This document shows, piece by piece, positions 26,757 to 34,715 of a stretch of 64,000 bases of DNA. Made by a program: the position numbers and the translations under genes. Numbering within the stretch: the stretch's first letter is position 1; every line of letters starts with the position of its first letter. The stretch is from Brevibacillus laterosporus (lineage in GTDB: Bacteria; Bacillota; Bacilli; Brevibacillales; Brevibacillaceae). Below the pieces are notes generated by a model. The model saw nothing but the letters and a program-made list of their open reading frames with translations. It was not told the DNA's origin and made no database searches. The stretch is taken from assembly GCF_030489605.1 (NCBI RefSeq), contig NZ_JAUKFY010000006.1, forward strand, positions 62,001 through 126,000, given 5' to 3'.

Positions 26757-28856
26757 TTATACGCTGCAACTAACGCATTCCTCAATGGTTTTTTTCTTTG
26801 TACGGGTATAATACAGTGTCTTTAAGCCCTTTTTCTGAGCGTAGATATAATACATAGCCAAATCCCGTGTGGTTGCGTCATCTTTTACATACAGAATGGT
26901 AGAAATCGCCTGGTCTATATGCACCTGGACTTCTGCTACTAGATCAATCACATTAAACATGTTCATGTCATATGCTTCTTTGTAGTAGAAGAAATTGTCA
27001 TCATCTAAGAACGGCATCGGATAAATCGTTTTGGAATCACCATATTCGCGTTCCTCGATACGTTGTGTAATTGGTGCAATAGATGCCGTAGAGGACTGTA
27101 GATAAGAAATAGAGCCCGTTGGAGCAATCGCCAAACGATAGGCATGGTAAAGTCCGTGGGTTTGTACCTCATCCTGCAAGCGAGACCAATCTTCCTTCGT
27201 AGGAATATGATGACCTTCGAACAATTGCTGAACCTTTTCGGTTTTTGGCGAGTAATCGTGCTGCTGATAACGTTCGAAATAACTGCCGGATGCATATTCA
27301 CTGCGCTCGAAATCTTGGAAAGTAATTCCTCGCTCTTTTGCAATTAGCATAGAACGTTCTATTGAATAAAAATTCAAGATCATAAAGAATGTACGTGCGA
27401 AATCTATCGCTTCTTTTGACTCATAAGGAATCTTATTTTTAGCCAGGAATCCGTGTAGATTCATAGCTCCCAAGCCAACAGAATGAAGCTCTCGGTTTGC
27501 CTTTGCCACAGAAGGAACGATCGAAATATTTGTGCGGTCACTCACCTCTGTCAAAGCATCCATGGCTAGATGAATCGTGTCTCTCATTCTCTTATTCGCC
27601 ATTACATTTACAATGTTAAGCGAGCCTAGGTTACAAGAGATATCGCGGTTAATAACATCCTCCACCCCATAATCATTAATGGTGGAAACTTCGCTAAGCT
27701 GAGCGATTTCACTGCACAGATTAGAAAATTTAACTCGGCCAATCTCTTTTAATGCGTGATATTCATTAACATTATCAACATACATAATATATGGGTAACC
27801 AGATTCCATCTGGATCTGAGCTAATTTCATGATCAGATCACGCGCGCAGATTTTTTTCTTGCGAACACGCGGGTTATCGACCAGCTCGTCATACATGCTG
27901 GAGATGTCCATATCGTCCAAGTGCTGCCCGTACTCTTTGAACACAGTATGAGGATAGAATAGGTACATGTCTTTATCTTTTTCTACTAGCTCAAAGAATT
28001 TATTAGGTGTAACAACGCCAAGTGATAGGGTTTTAATTCTGATTTTCTCATCACTGTTGATTTTTTTGGTATCTAAGAATTCTTGAATGTCAGCATGGAA
28101 AATATTGAGATAAACAACCCCACTGCCATCGCGTTGACCAAGCTGATTTGCATAGGAGAATGCATCCTCAAACAGCTTCATTACAGGCAGAACACCGCTA
28201 GCTTTACCATCTAATCCTTTGATCTGCTCGCCAGCCGCACGGATTTTGCTCAGGTTCAAGCTTACACCGCCGCCAATTTTGCTTAATTGCAAGGCTGAAT
28301 TAATAGAGAACCCAATCGAATTCATTGAATCATCCACTTCAAGCAAGAAACAGCTAACCAGCTCTCCGCGGCGTTTTTTCCCTGCATTCAAGAAGGTAGG
28401 AGTAGCAGGCTGGTATTCTTGTGAGATTAACAAGTCTGCATATTGCAGCGCTTTTTCGTTATCCCCTTTTGCTAGGAACAAGGCAACTACAGCAATTCGA
28501 TCCTCGTAACGTTCAAGGAATTTGCTTCCATCGTTCGTTTTCATTGCATAATTATTATAAAACTTGAATGCACTCATGAAGGAGGGAAAGCGGAATTTTT
28601 TATCATATACATAGCGATAGACCCGTTCGACATCGGCAAATTCATAGCCTTCAAACACTTCAGCTTCATAGTAGTCATTTTCAATTAAGTAGTTAATCTT
28701 CTCACGTAAGTTATGGAAAAAGACCGTATTCTGATTTACGTAATCAACGAAATAGCTCTTCGCTGCTTCTAAATCTTTATGAAACTGAAATTTCCCGTCT
28801 TTCTTCACCATAATTTCGTTGTTCAACGTGATCCATTGTGGTAGTTGCGTGGACAA
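26757..28856 (-). CDS. nrdE: Class Ib ribonucleotide reductase alpha subunit NrdE
   Basis: The catalytic subunit (699 residues). The N-terminal NrdE segment precedes the barrel, where Cys169 (GELVSCFLLEV), the thiyl-radical region (NLCSEIAQLSEVST) and SCNLGSLNIVN are visible. The C-terminal redox pair is CVSCSV, which normally receives electrons from NrdH or thioredoxin. There is no N-terminal ATP cone, as expected for class Ib. Translation starts at TTG 28856 within the end of nrdI, behind AGGAGG, so the two overlap by 80 bp. No nrdH is present; another redoxin must supply electrons. Confidence 0.96.
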   Translation of the reverse strand: MSTQLPQWITLNNEIMVKKDGKFQFHKDLEAAKSYFVDYVNQNTVFFHNLREKINYLIENDYYEAEVFEGYEFADVERVYRYVYDKKFRFPSFMSAFKFYNNYAMKTNDGSKFLERYEDRIAVVALFLAKGDNEKALQYADLLISQEYQPATPTFLNAGKKRRGELVSCFLLEVDDSMNSIGFSINSALQLSKIGGGVSLNLSKIRAAGEQIKGLDGKASGVLPVMKLFEDAFSYANQLGQRDGSGVVYLNIFHADIQEFLDTKKINSDEKIRIKTLSLGVVTPNKFFELVEKDKDMYLFYPHTVFKEYGQHLDDMDISSMYDELVDNPRVRKKKICARDLIMKLAQIQMESGYPYIMYVDNVNEYHALKEIGRVKFSNLCSEIAQLSEVSTINDYGVEDVINRDISCNLGSLNIVNVMANKRMRDTIHLAMDALTEVSDRTNISIVPSVAKANRELHSVGLGAMNLHGFLAKNKIPYESKEAIDFARTFFMILNFYSIERSMLIAKERGITFQDFERSEYASGSYFERYQQHDYSPKTEKVQQLFEGHHIPTKEDWSRLQDEVQTHGLYHAYRLAIAPTGSISYLQSSTASIAPITQRIEEREYGDSKTIYPMPFLDDDNFFYYKEAYDMNMFNVIDLVAEVQVHIDQAISTILYVKDDATTRDLAMYYIYAQKKGLKTLYYTRTKKKTIEECVSCSV

Positions 28857-29202
28857 AGTGAAATACCTCCTGCTTAAAAGTTTCTACATCTCGTTTGGTA
28901 CCGCTCAATTCAAATTTCATGACTAATGGTACATTGTATTGTTCGGCTATCTGGTCAGCTGCAAGTCCGTAGCGAGTCCCCCAGTTCATGTTCCCGCTAG
29001 CTGCAACTCCCTTCATCCATTGAGAGTGTTGCGTTAGAAATTGTCGTGTCGTTTCAGGAACTTGTCCAAATCCCGTTGTATATGTAATCAGAATGAAAGG
29101 TTCGTTTATGACGATATCATCGGAAATTTGTATACAGCGAAAATCTAGTTTTTGGACGAAGCGTTTCACATTTCCTGTTTTGGAATCATATACGATCAGC
29201 AT
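28777..29202 (-). CDS. nrdI: Flavodoxin-like NrdI, ribonucleotide reductase activator
   Basis: A 141-residue flavoprotein that supplies oxidant for the dimanganese-tyrosyl cofactor of NrdF. The FMN-binding parts are LIVYDSKTGNVKRFVQKL, ITYTTGFGQVPETTRQFL and AASGNMNWGTRYGLAADQIA. It is first in the operon, preceded by AAAGGGGGG, with the riboswitch and terminator just upstream. Its last 80 bp overlap the start of nrdE in another frame. Confidence 0.95.
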   Translation of the reverse strand: MLIVYDSKTGNVKRFVQKLDFRCIQISDDIVINEPFILITYTTGFGQVPETTRQFLTQHSQWMKGVAASGNMNWGTRYGLAADQIAEQYNVPLVMKFELSGTKRDVETFKQEVFHFVHATTTMDHVEQRNYGEERREISVS

Positions 29203-29281
29203 CGATACACCCCCCTTTCATGTATAAAGGACATAAGATGGTAGCAAGCTGACTGCTGATAAATGCCACTTTTTGCCAACA

Positions 29282-29312
29282 TAAAAAGCTCATCCCTTCA
29301 AGGGTGAGCTTT
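29282..29312 (-). terminator. Riboswitch-linked terminator before nrdIEF
   Basis: On the minus strand AAAGCTCACCCTT pairs with AGGGATGAGCTTT, followed by TTTATG. It lies between the cobalamin riboswitch and nrdI, consistent with B12-induced premature termination. Confidence 0.8.
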
Positions 29313-29409
29313 AAAACGGCACAACAAAGAAAAAATAGCAAAGCAAAAAGCCGCTACTATTTAATCCCCGTACCGTTTCAACTTCCCACTCCCCGAAGAT
29401 GCGAAACTA

Positions 29410-29590
29410 AGAGAATGGGCAGGTCTACTGACTTGTGTTTCACTTTACTTTGAGCCCTTCCCATATAAGTCGCCTGAGACGTGCTTATACAGTGGTTTTG
29501 CTCATTTCATCCACACTTACAGTTGCGGGGACAGCTCTGGAATTTCACCAGATTCCCTATTAAGTCGCAAAATGACACCTAATTCTCGGC
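29410..29590 (-). ncRNA. Cobalamin (B12) riboswitch upstream of nrdIEF
   Basis: On the minus strand the segment has the P1 arm GAGAATT, core TAGGGAATCTGGTGAAATTC then CCAGAGCTGTCCCCGCAACT and GTAA, the GGGAAGG element, and the B12-box-like AGTCAGTAGACCTGCC followed by the P1 partner ATTCTC. It should silence the B12-independent class Ib reductase when B12 is present, allowing a B12-dependent class II enzyme to take over; that enzyme is not in this window. Confidence 0.93.
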
Positions 29591-29935
29591 GGTAAAGTAA
29601 CTTTTTATCAGTATGTAGTATATAACATGCATTTGAGACACTAAATGTAGTCTTGTCACCTAGCATACAATGTTTCTATCAAAAGAGCAAGATACAAAAT
29701 GCCTACGAGTTAAAAATAAAACTCGACTCCTAAATAGACAGAAAACACCAACCGGATTTCATGCAAAAATGCCTCTTTTATATGTTTTTCCAGCTTATAA
29801 CTACACTCCTATTCTTGTAAAACAGAGCATCAGCTCAGACTGTTACAGCTTACCTAGTAACATACTATTACCGGGAAACTCATAACAGACATCAACAAAC
29901 AGTTGTAGAGTCAAATACAATTATACTTATATAGC
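29591..29935. other. Intergenic region upstream of the nrd riboswitch
   Basis: AT-rich; it must hold the nrdIEF promoter (minus strand). A TATACT at about 29620-29630 is a candidate -10, but no good -35 was found. No gene was recognised. Confidence 0.4.
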
Positions 29936-29964
29936 TTGTTTCATAAGAACGAATGTTCTATACT
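29936..29964 (+). promoter_or_regulatory. SigA promoter with LexA-type (SOS) box in its spacer
   Basis: TTGTTT (29936-29941) and TATACT (29959-29964) are 17 bp apart. Between them lies GAAC-N4-GTTC (29947-29958), the core of the Bacillus LexA/DinR box (CGAAC....GTTCG), with A/T instead of C/G at the flanks. LexA bound here would block RNA polymerase. Confidence 0.65.
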
Positions 29965-30087
29965 TGAAGTAAGCTTTCTGCATCCCTTACGGCTATATCA
30001 TTGTACCAGTATAAAGTCATTTTGATAACATGTTTATATGTATTTATTTTACTAGACGAAGTTGAGCAAAGGATGGTGGTCATTCTC

Positions 30088-31209
30088 ATGTCTGTTACAA
30101 AACAACGGGATTCCTTGCAACTCCTTGAGAAAATCCCTTCTTTTCCTTGGTTTGTTGAAAAATATGTGGATCACAAAAGATCAAAGCGCGCTTCGGTCTC
30201 CACTTTACTCGGTTATTTACGTGATTTTGAATTCTTTTTTCGGTGGCTAATGGCAGAGGGCCTGTCTACCGCTCAGGAAATGAACGAAATTACACTCGAT
30301 GAACTAGAGGGACTGCGCAAAGAAACAGTCGAAGCCTATCTTCTCTACTTACAGGACTCTCACTTATTTGAGCGTTCGCTTCTATTAACAAAACCCACTA
30401 AAAGTGCCAAAAAAGAATACAGTGATTTGACAATATCTCGGAAGCTTTCTAGCTTAAAATCCCTGTTTTACTATTTATCTGCACTCTCAGAGGATGAACA
30501 TGGCGAATCTTACTTGAAGCGAAACGTGATGGCAAAAATTGAGTTACACGTAGAGGAGATTACACCGCTTGCTCGTGCAAACGCTATCCGCTCTAAGATT
30601 TTAATAGATGATCAAATCCAAAAGTTCGTCGATTTTGTATATCATGGCTACTTAAAGTTTTGTGATACCAAGAAAAAGCTACATTTTCACTATCGAAATC
30701 GGGATCGAGATGTAGCCATTATCGCACTAATCCTTTCTGGCGGATTTCGTGTCTCTGAAATTGTTAATTTGAACCTTCAAAATGTGGTTTTGGAAAAAAA
30801 TCAGGTCCTAATGATTCGAAAAGGAAAAAAGGAGGATGCTCCATTTTTCAGTGATTGGGGTAAAGAATATCTACTTCGCTATCTGAATACACGTCAAAAG
30901 TATCAGCCGCCTGCTCATGAGGACGCTTTATTTCTCACGGTATCACCTACGAACCCAATCGGACACCGCATCGATCTCCGTTCCGTTCAAAAATTAGTAA
31001 AAAAATATGGCAGTGCATTCGGAATGCCAGACATTTCTGTACATAAATTACGTCATAGCTTTGCTACCCAATTTTTGCGATTAAACCCTGATCCTCATCA
31101 GCTTCAGGCTCAATTAGGACATTCAAAAATAGATACGACAATGCAATACGCCCATGTACTCGACGATGCGTTGAGTCAAGCAGTCAATCGAACAACCAGT
31201 AAATTGTAA
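30088..31209 (+). CDS. XerS-like tyrosine recombinase
   Basis: A site-specific recombinase of 373 residues from the ATG at 30088, where GGTGG sits 8 nt upstream; the frame is open further upstream but without a better start. The N-terminal SAM-like core-binding domain (VSTLLGYLRDFEFFFRWLMA) and the extended middle (KSAKKEYSDLTISRKLSSLK) resemble streptococcal XerS, which resolves chromosome dimers alone. Catalytic residues are Arg in LSGGFRVSEIV, His and Arg in HKLRHSFATQF, His in LGHSKID and Tyr in TTMQYAHV. No dif-like site was identified. A LexA-type box in the promoter suggests DNA-damage induction. Confidence 0.9.
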   Translation: MSVTKQRDSLQLLEKIPSFPWFVEKYVDHKRSKRASVSTLLGYLRDFEFFFRWLMAEGLSTAQEMNEITLDELEGLRKETVEAYLLYLQDSHLFERSLLLTKPTKSAKKEYSDLTISRKLSSLKSLFYYLSALSEDEHGESYLKRNVMAKIELHVEEITPLARANAIRSKILIDDQIQKFVDFVYHGYLKFCDTKKKLHFHYRNRDRDVAIIALILSGGFRVSEIVNLNLQNVVLEKNQVLMIRKGKKEDAPFFSDWGKEYLLRYLNTRQKYQPPAHEDALFLTVSPTNPIGHRIDLRSVQKLVKKYGSAFGMPDISVHKLRHSFATQFLRLNPDPHQLQAQLGHSKIDTTMQYAHVLDDALSQAVNRTTSKL

Positions 31210-31301
31210 AGAAACGCCCTTCGCTACGCGGAATGCCTGCAACGTCAAAGCTACACCCCATCTTATTCGTTAGATGCCCCCCAGTTATGCTAGGACGTAC
31301 A

Positions 31302-31347
31302 AAAAAACAGGCAGCATCCTTCTCTTAGAAAGATAGCTGCCTGCTCC
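31302..31347 (-). terminator. Terminator of the ABC-F gene
   Basis: CAGGCAGC and GCTGCCTG arms with a roughly 20-nt loop, followed on the minus strand by TTTTTTTGTAC. It could also slow plus-strand transcripts from the recombinase gene. Confidence 0.85.
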
Positions 31348-31373
31348 TATTTACTTACTATGCTGGGTCCAAT

Positions 31374-33425
31374 CTATTCGTCCCCATGCATGGCGTACCA
31401 CGTTTCATAGAGCTGTTTGATCTCTTTCTCTTGTGCTTCTAGTTGATTCTGATAGTGAACAAGCTGTACATAGTCATCCTTGGCTTGCTCTATTTCTTGC
31501 TGCCACTCCTTACATTGCTCCTCTTTTCGAGCAATCTCCGCTTCCAATTGCTGAAGCTTAAATACATTCACTTTAGGGACTTTCGCTTTATGGAGAGAAT
31601 TTCCTTGTACCAGTTTCTCGTTCTCTGTTTGCTTTGTTTGAAGTACAAAATCTGCCGTTTCAGCCTGGTCACAATGTCCCTTTTGTTGCCGATCAGTATG
31701 ATTCTGCGCTTTTTTTTGCATCCCTTTTGCAATCCTGTCTTTTTGCTTGTTCGGGCCTATTGTATCATTGTTAGCAAATTGGTGCTTTCTGCGCTTTTCT
31801 CTCGCTTCCTCATAGGTTCCTTCATAATGGATTAGACGCTGATTATCAATCCAGCAGACCCCGTTTACCATTTTTTGCAAGAAATATCGATCATGAGATA
31901 CGACGAATAGTGAACCTTGATAATGAAGCAGGGCTTCCTCTAATGTTTCTCTCGCTTCAATATCTAAGTGGTTTGTAGGCTCATCTAGAATAAATAGATT
32001 GATGTCTTGATGCATTAACTGAGCCAGCCTTAGGCGCATCCGCTCTCCGCCACTGAGCTGGCCAACTTTTTTAAAAACTTGCTCTCCATAAAACAAAAAA
32101 CCTGCAAGGATATGCCGTGCTTGTGCTTCTGTTACAATGGCGATCTCTCGAAACGCATCAATCACACGCCGATTGGGATCTCCTTCTAAAGTCTGTTGTG
32201 ATAAATAACCGATCTTTACTTGGCTTCCAAGTGCTATCGTGCCTGCATCCGGTTCCAGCTCCCCTAAAATCATTTTAAGGAGCGTAGATTTTCCGCTGCC
32301 ATTGGAACCAAGCAAAGCTTTCCGCTGACCATATCGCATGGTAAAATTCGCTTCTTGCAATAGACACACATTCCCAAAGGATTTCGTTACATCATTCATT
32401 CTTATTACGTCTTGACCGCTTCTATCTGTCCTGCGAAAAAACAAACCCATTTTGTCAGCTACAAGACGCGGACGTTCGATTTTTTCCATACGTTCCAAAG
32501 CCTTCTCCATGCTTTTGGCTCGGCGATGAAAGGAAGCGTTGGGAGGATTCGCTTGGTTTCCCCATTCTCTTAATCGCTTAATTGCTTCTTTCATTTTCTT
32601 GATTTTCTTTTGCTGTTCTTGATAATCCGCGAATTGCCGAAGGAGACGATCCTCCCTTTCCTGTACATACTGGCTATAATTCCCTTGATATGTTTGCAAC
32701 TCTCCGCTATCCACTTCCCATATGCGTGTGGCCACTGCATCCAAGAAATAACGATCATGAGAAATGAGTAAAATAGTGCCAGGATATTCTCGTAGGAATT
32801 GCTCTAACCATTCCATTGATTCTACATCCAAATGGTTCGTAGGTTCATCGAGAAGGAGAACATCACTTTTTTCGCATAAAATTTTTGCCAAGCCAATCTT
32901 GGTTTTTTCTCCCCCACTAAGTAAAGTAAAAGGAGTCTCAAGTAACGACGAAGACAATCGCAGACCATCTACTACCTTCTGAATCCTCGCTTCCACCATA
33001 TAACCGTCTAATTGTTCAAAGGCATCCTGCAATTGTTGATAACGAAATAATAATTTTTCCTGTTCCTCAGTTGATAATTTTTGATATTCACCGATATTGG
33101 ACATAAGCTCTTGGCACGCTTGCATAGATAACTCTATTTCCTGCACCTTGGCAAAGGCACTATCAATGACATGACGCCCCGTCCACTCCATCGGATACAC
33201 AGGTTGTTGGGGTAAATAGGCAAATGTAGCATCCTTCGCTCGAAAAACAGTTCCTGAATCCGGAGAATCCAAGCCCAGTAGCAAGTTGCAGAGTGTGCTT
33301 TTTCCAGCACCATTCGGGCCAACAATTCCAATTCTTGATAAATCGTTTACTTCACAAGAAATATCGGTTAATACCATATTGGATCCAAATGATTTTGAAA
33401 GAGAGTTAGCAGCAAGAACGATCAT
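31374..33425 (-). CDS. ABC-F family ATPase (ribosome protection type)
   Basis: A soluble twin-ATPase of 683 residues with no membrane segments. The first cassette has GPNGAGKS, LSGGEKTK and LLLDEPTNHLD; the second has GSNGSGKS, LSGGERMR and LFILDEPTNHLD. A basic linker (about 240-320) separates them, and a long charged C-terminal coiled coil follows. ABC-F proteins bind the ribosomal E site; many remove antibiotics such as lincosamides, streptogramins or pleuromutilins. The start is ATG 33425 with GGAGG 10 nt upstream. A leader peptide and terminator immediately upstream support an antibiotic-inducible resistance role rather than a housekeeping one. Confidence 0.93.
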   Translation of the reverse strand: MIVLAANSLSKSFGSNMVLTDISCEVNDLSRIGIVGPNGAGKSTLCNLLLGLDSPDSGTVFRAKDATFAYLPQQPVYPMEWTGRHVIDSAFAKVQEIELSMQACQELMSNIGEYQKLSTEEQEKLLFRYQQLQDAFEQLDGYMVEARIQKVVDGLRLSSSLLETPFTLLSGGEKTKIGLAKILCEKSDVLLLDEPTNHLDVESMEWLEQFLREYPGTILLISHDRYFLDAVATRIWEVDSGELQTYQGNYSQYVQEREDRLLRQFADYQEQQKKIKKMKEAIKRLREWGNQANPPNASFHRRAKSMEKALERMEKIERPRLVADKMGLFFRRTDRSGQDVIRMNDVTKSFGNVCLLQEANFTMRYGQRKALLGSNGSGKSTLLKMILGELEPDAGTIALGSQVKIGYLSQQTLEGDPNRRVIDAFREIAIVTEAQARHILAGFLFYGEQVFKKVGQLSGGERMRLRLAQLMHQDINLFILDEPTNHLDIEARETLEEALLHYQGSLFVVSHDRYFLQKMVNGVCWIDNQRLIHYEGTYEEAREKRRKHQFANNDTIGPNKQKDRIAKGMQKKAQNHTDRQQKGHCDQAETADFVLQTKQTENEKLVQGNSLHKAKVPKVNVFKLQQLEAEIARKEEQCKEWQQEIEQAKDDYVQLVHYQNQLEAQEKEIKQLYETWYAMHGDE

Positions 33426-33530
33426 GATCTCATTTCCTCCTTGGAAATCAGTCCCTCGCATGCGTTACACAAGCGATAACACCCCCCATGAATCACTTCA
33501 TGCCATTCGGGCCCCTGCACATTTTATGAA

Positions 33531-33565
33531 AACACAAAAAGCCACAGGCACCTACCACCTGTAGC
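33531..33565 (-). terminator. Attenuator terminator between leader peptide and ABC-F gene
   Basis: On the minus strand GCTACAGG pairs with CCTGTGGC (one G-T pair) around a 9-nt loop, followed by TTTTTGTGTTTT. It lies after the leader ORF and about 105 bp before the ABC-F start, the arrangement of ribosome-mediated attenuation. Confidence 0.75.
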
Positions 33566-33619
33566 ATTGATTTTCCTCTTACTAAATCCAATCAGGATTA
33601 TGAAAAAGTGAAAGAGAGG

Positions 33620-33763
33620 TTATGAATGCATGGTACGCGTTAAAGGAAACTGTTCGGTTTTGTTGGTAGATTGAAAAATGGACAGACTTCTCCCGTTGTT
33701 AACGAAATCATGTGTCTGACTGGACATCTCTACCACAAACCACGCTTGAACAGCTCCTGACAT
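33620..33763 (-). CDS. Putative 47-residue leader peptide of the ABC-F gene
   Basis: A small open frame that starts at ATG 33763 behind a near-perfect AAAGGAGGTG. It reads MSGAVQAWFVVEMSSQTHDF, then VNNGRSLSIFQSTNKTEQFP, and ends LTRTMHS. It matches no protein I know. Its strong translation signal, position upstream of an intrinsic terminator and placement before an ABC-F gene suggest a sensor ORF: a ribosome stalled by antibiotic would favour an antiterminator. A stall motif cannot be named from sequence alone, and the antiterminator was not modelled. Confidence 0.6.
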   Translation of the reverse strand: MSGAVQAWFVVEMSSQTHDFVNNGRSLSIFQSTNKTEQFPLTRTMHS

Positions 33764-33856
33764 GTACCTGCACCTCCTTTTCTAAACTTTTCCATAGTAT
33801 AACGAACGTTTTATCACTTGTAAAGTAGATTTTCGGCTGCCGGCTGCTGCTCGATA

Positions 33857-34669
33857 TCATGCTTTCATTGATTTATAGCGCCCGCTGTTTTGTTCTGCTA
33901 ATCTTTGCAGAATTCTCCTTTTCTTGTAGAGCATTTGCCCCGTCATTGCTATGTCCGCAATCTGTGAACGATTCGTAATTGCACCAAAAAACATACCTAC
34001 GATCGGGATTAGCTGAAATAGCTTCTTCCACGCCATATTATCCATGTATGTCAAGCTCACCTCACGCCAGCCTTGTAGCTGAGCAATGATTTCTTGATGC
34101 TTTTCTCCCTCATCATAGGCGGATAGCTCTGCTAAAATAGCCTTTTTGCCAACAACATCTGCCGAGGTAAATTGCAAACATTTGATGATAAAAATACGCT
34201 CCATCTTATCATGCGGGTCATAGCCATACGTAAGTGCCATCTCCTGCAGTACTTTTAAGGAGAGTCCTATGATAACTGGTATATCTATCGCAAGTGTAAA
34301 CATACCGCCAAAGCCTGTGGTAGCCCCTTGAACCATCGCCGCATTCGTACGTGATTCCGTTAATTGAAGAGCTACCTGATCCATCTCCTGTAACGATCTC
34401 ATTCGCACTTGTTCAAGTGTATGGGGCGGGTTATTAAAACGGCTCCAAACATCTTGATTTCTGATTAGATATTGCCCCCCTGTCTGAATATAGACACCCA
34501 ATTCGTTTACCAAATCGCCTACCTTTTCTTTTAAAGTCTTTGGAACAGCTCGATCTAACCATACAAACGGAAGGCGGCCTATTTTCTCCCAGAACCATAA
34601 ATCTTTCTGCTCTTGTTCCCATATCTCAATGCTACGGTACTGCTGTTGCAATTCCTCTACGCTTTCCAT
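33857..34669 (-). CDS. EcsC family protein
   Basis: A 270-residue protein with the EcsC layout: a helical N-terminus (RLPFVWLDRAVPKTLKEKVG), a glycine-rich hydrophobic core (VQGATTGFGGMFTLAIDIPV then IIGLSLKVLQEMALTYGYDP) and a second hydrophobic stretch (LIPIVGMFFGAITNRSQIAD). In B. subtilis ecsC lies with an ABC transporter but its job is unclear; here the gene is alone. AAAGGGG precedes the ATG. It probably associates with the membrane. Confidence 0.88.
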   Translation of the reverse strand: MESVEELQQQYRSIEIWEQEQKDLWFWEKIGRLPFVWLDRAVPKTLKEKVGDLVNELGVYIQTGGQYLIRNQDVWSRFNNPPHTLEQVRMRSLQEMDQVALQLTESRTNAAMVQGATTGFGGMFTLAIDIPVIIGLSLKVLQEMALTYGYDPHDKMERIFIIKCLQFTSADVVGKKAILAELSAYDEGEKHQEIIAQLQGWREVSLTYMDNMAWKKLFQLIPIVGMFFGAITNRSQIADIAMTGQMLYKKRRILQRLAEQNSGRYKSMKA

Positions 34670-34715
34670 GTATTATGCCCCTTTCACCGCTGCGCATCTT
34701 GTCTCCCATTCACGA

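Noticed and set aside
29670-29885. 71-codon plus-strand open frame upstream of the recombinase
   Set aside because: No ribosome-binding site, odd composition, and it lies in the region expected to hold the nrdIEF promoter.
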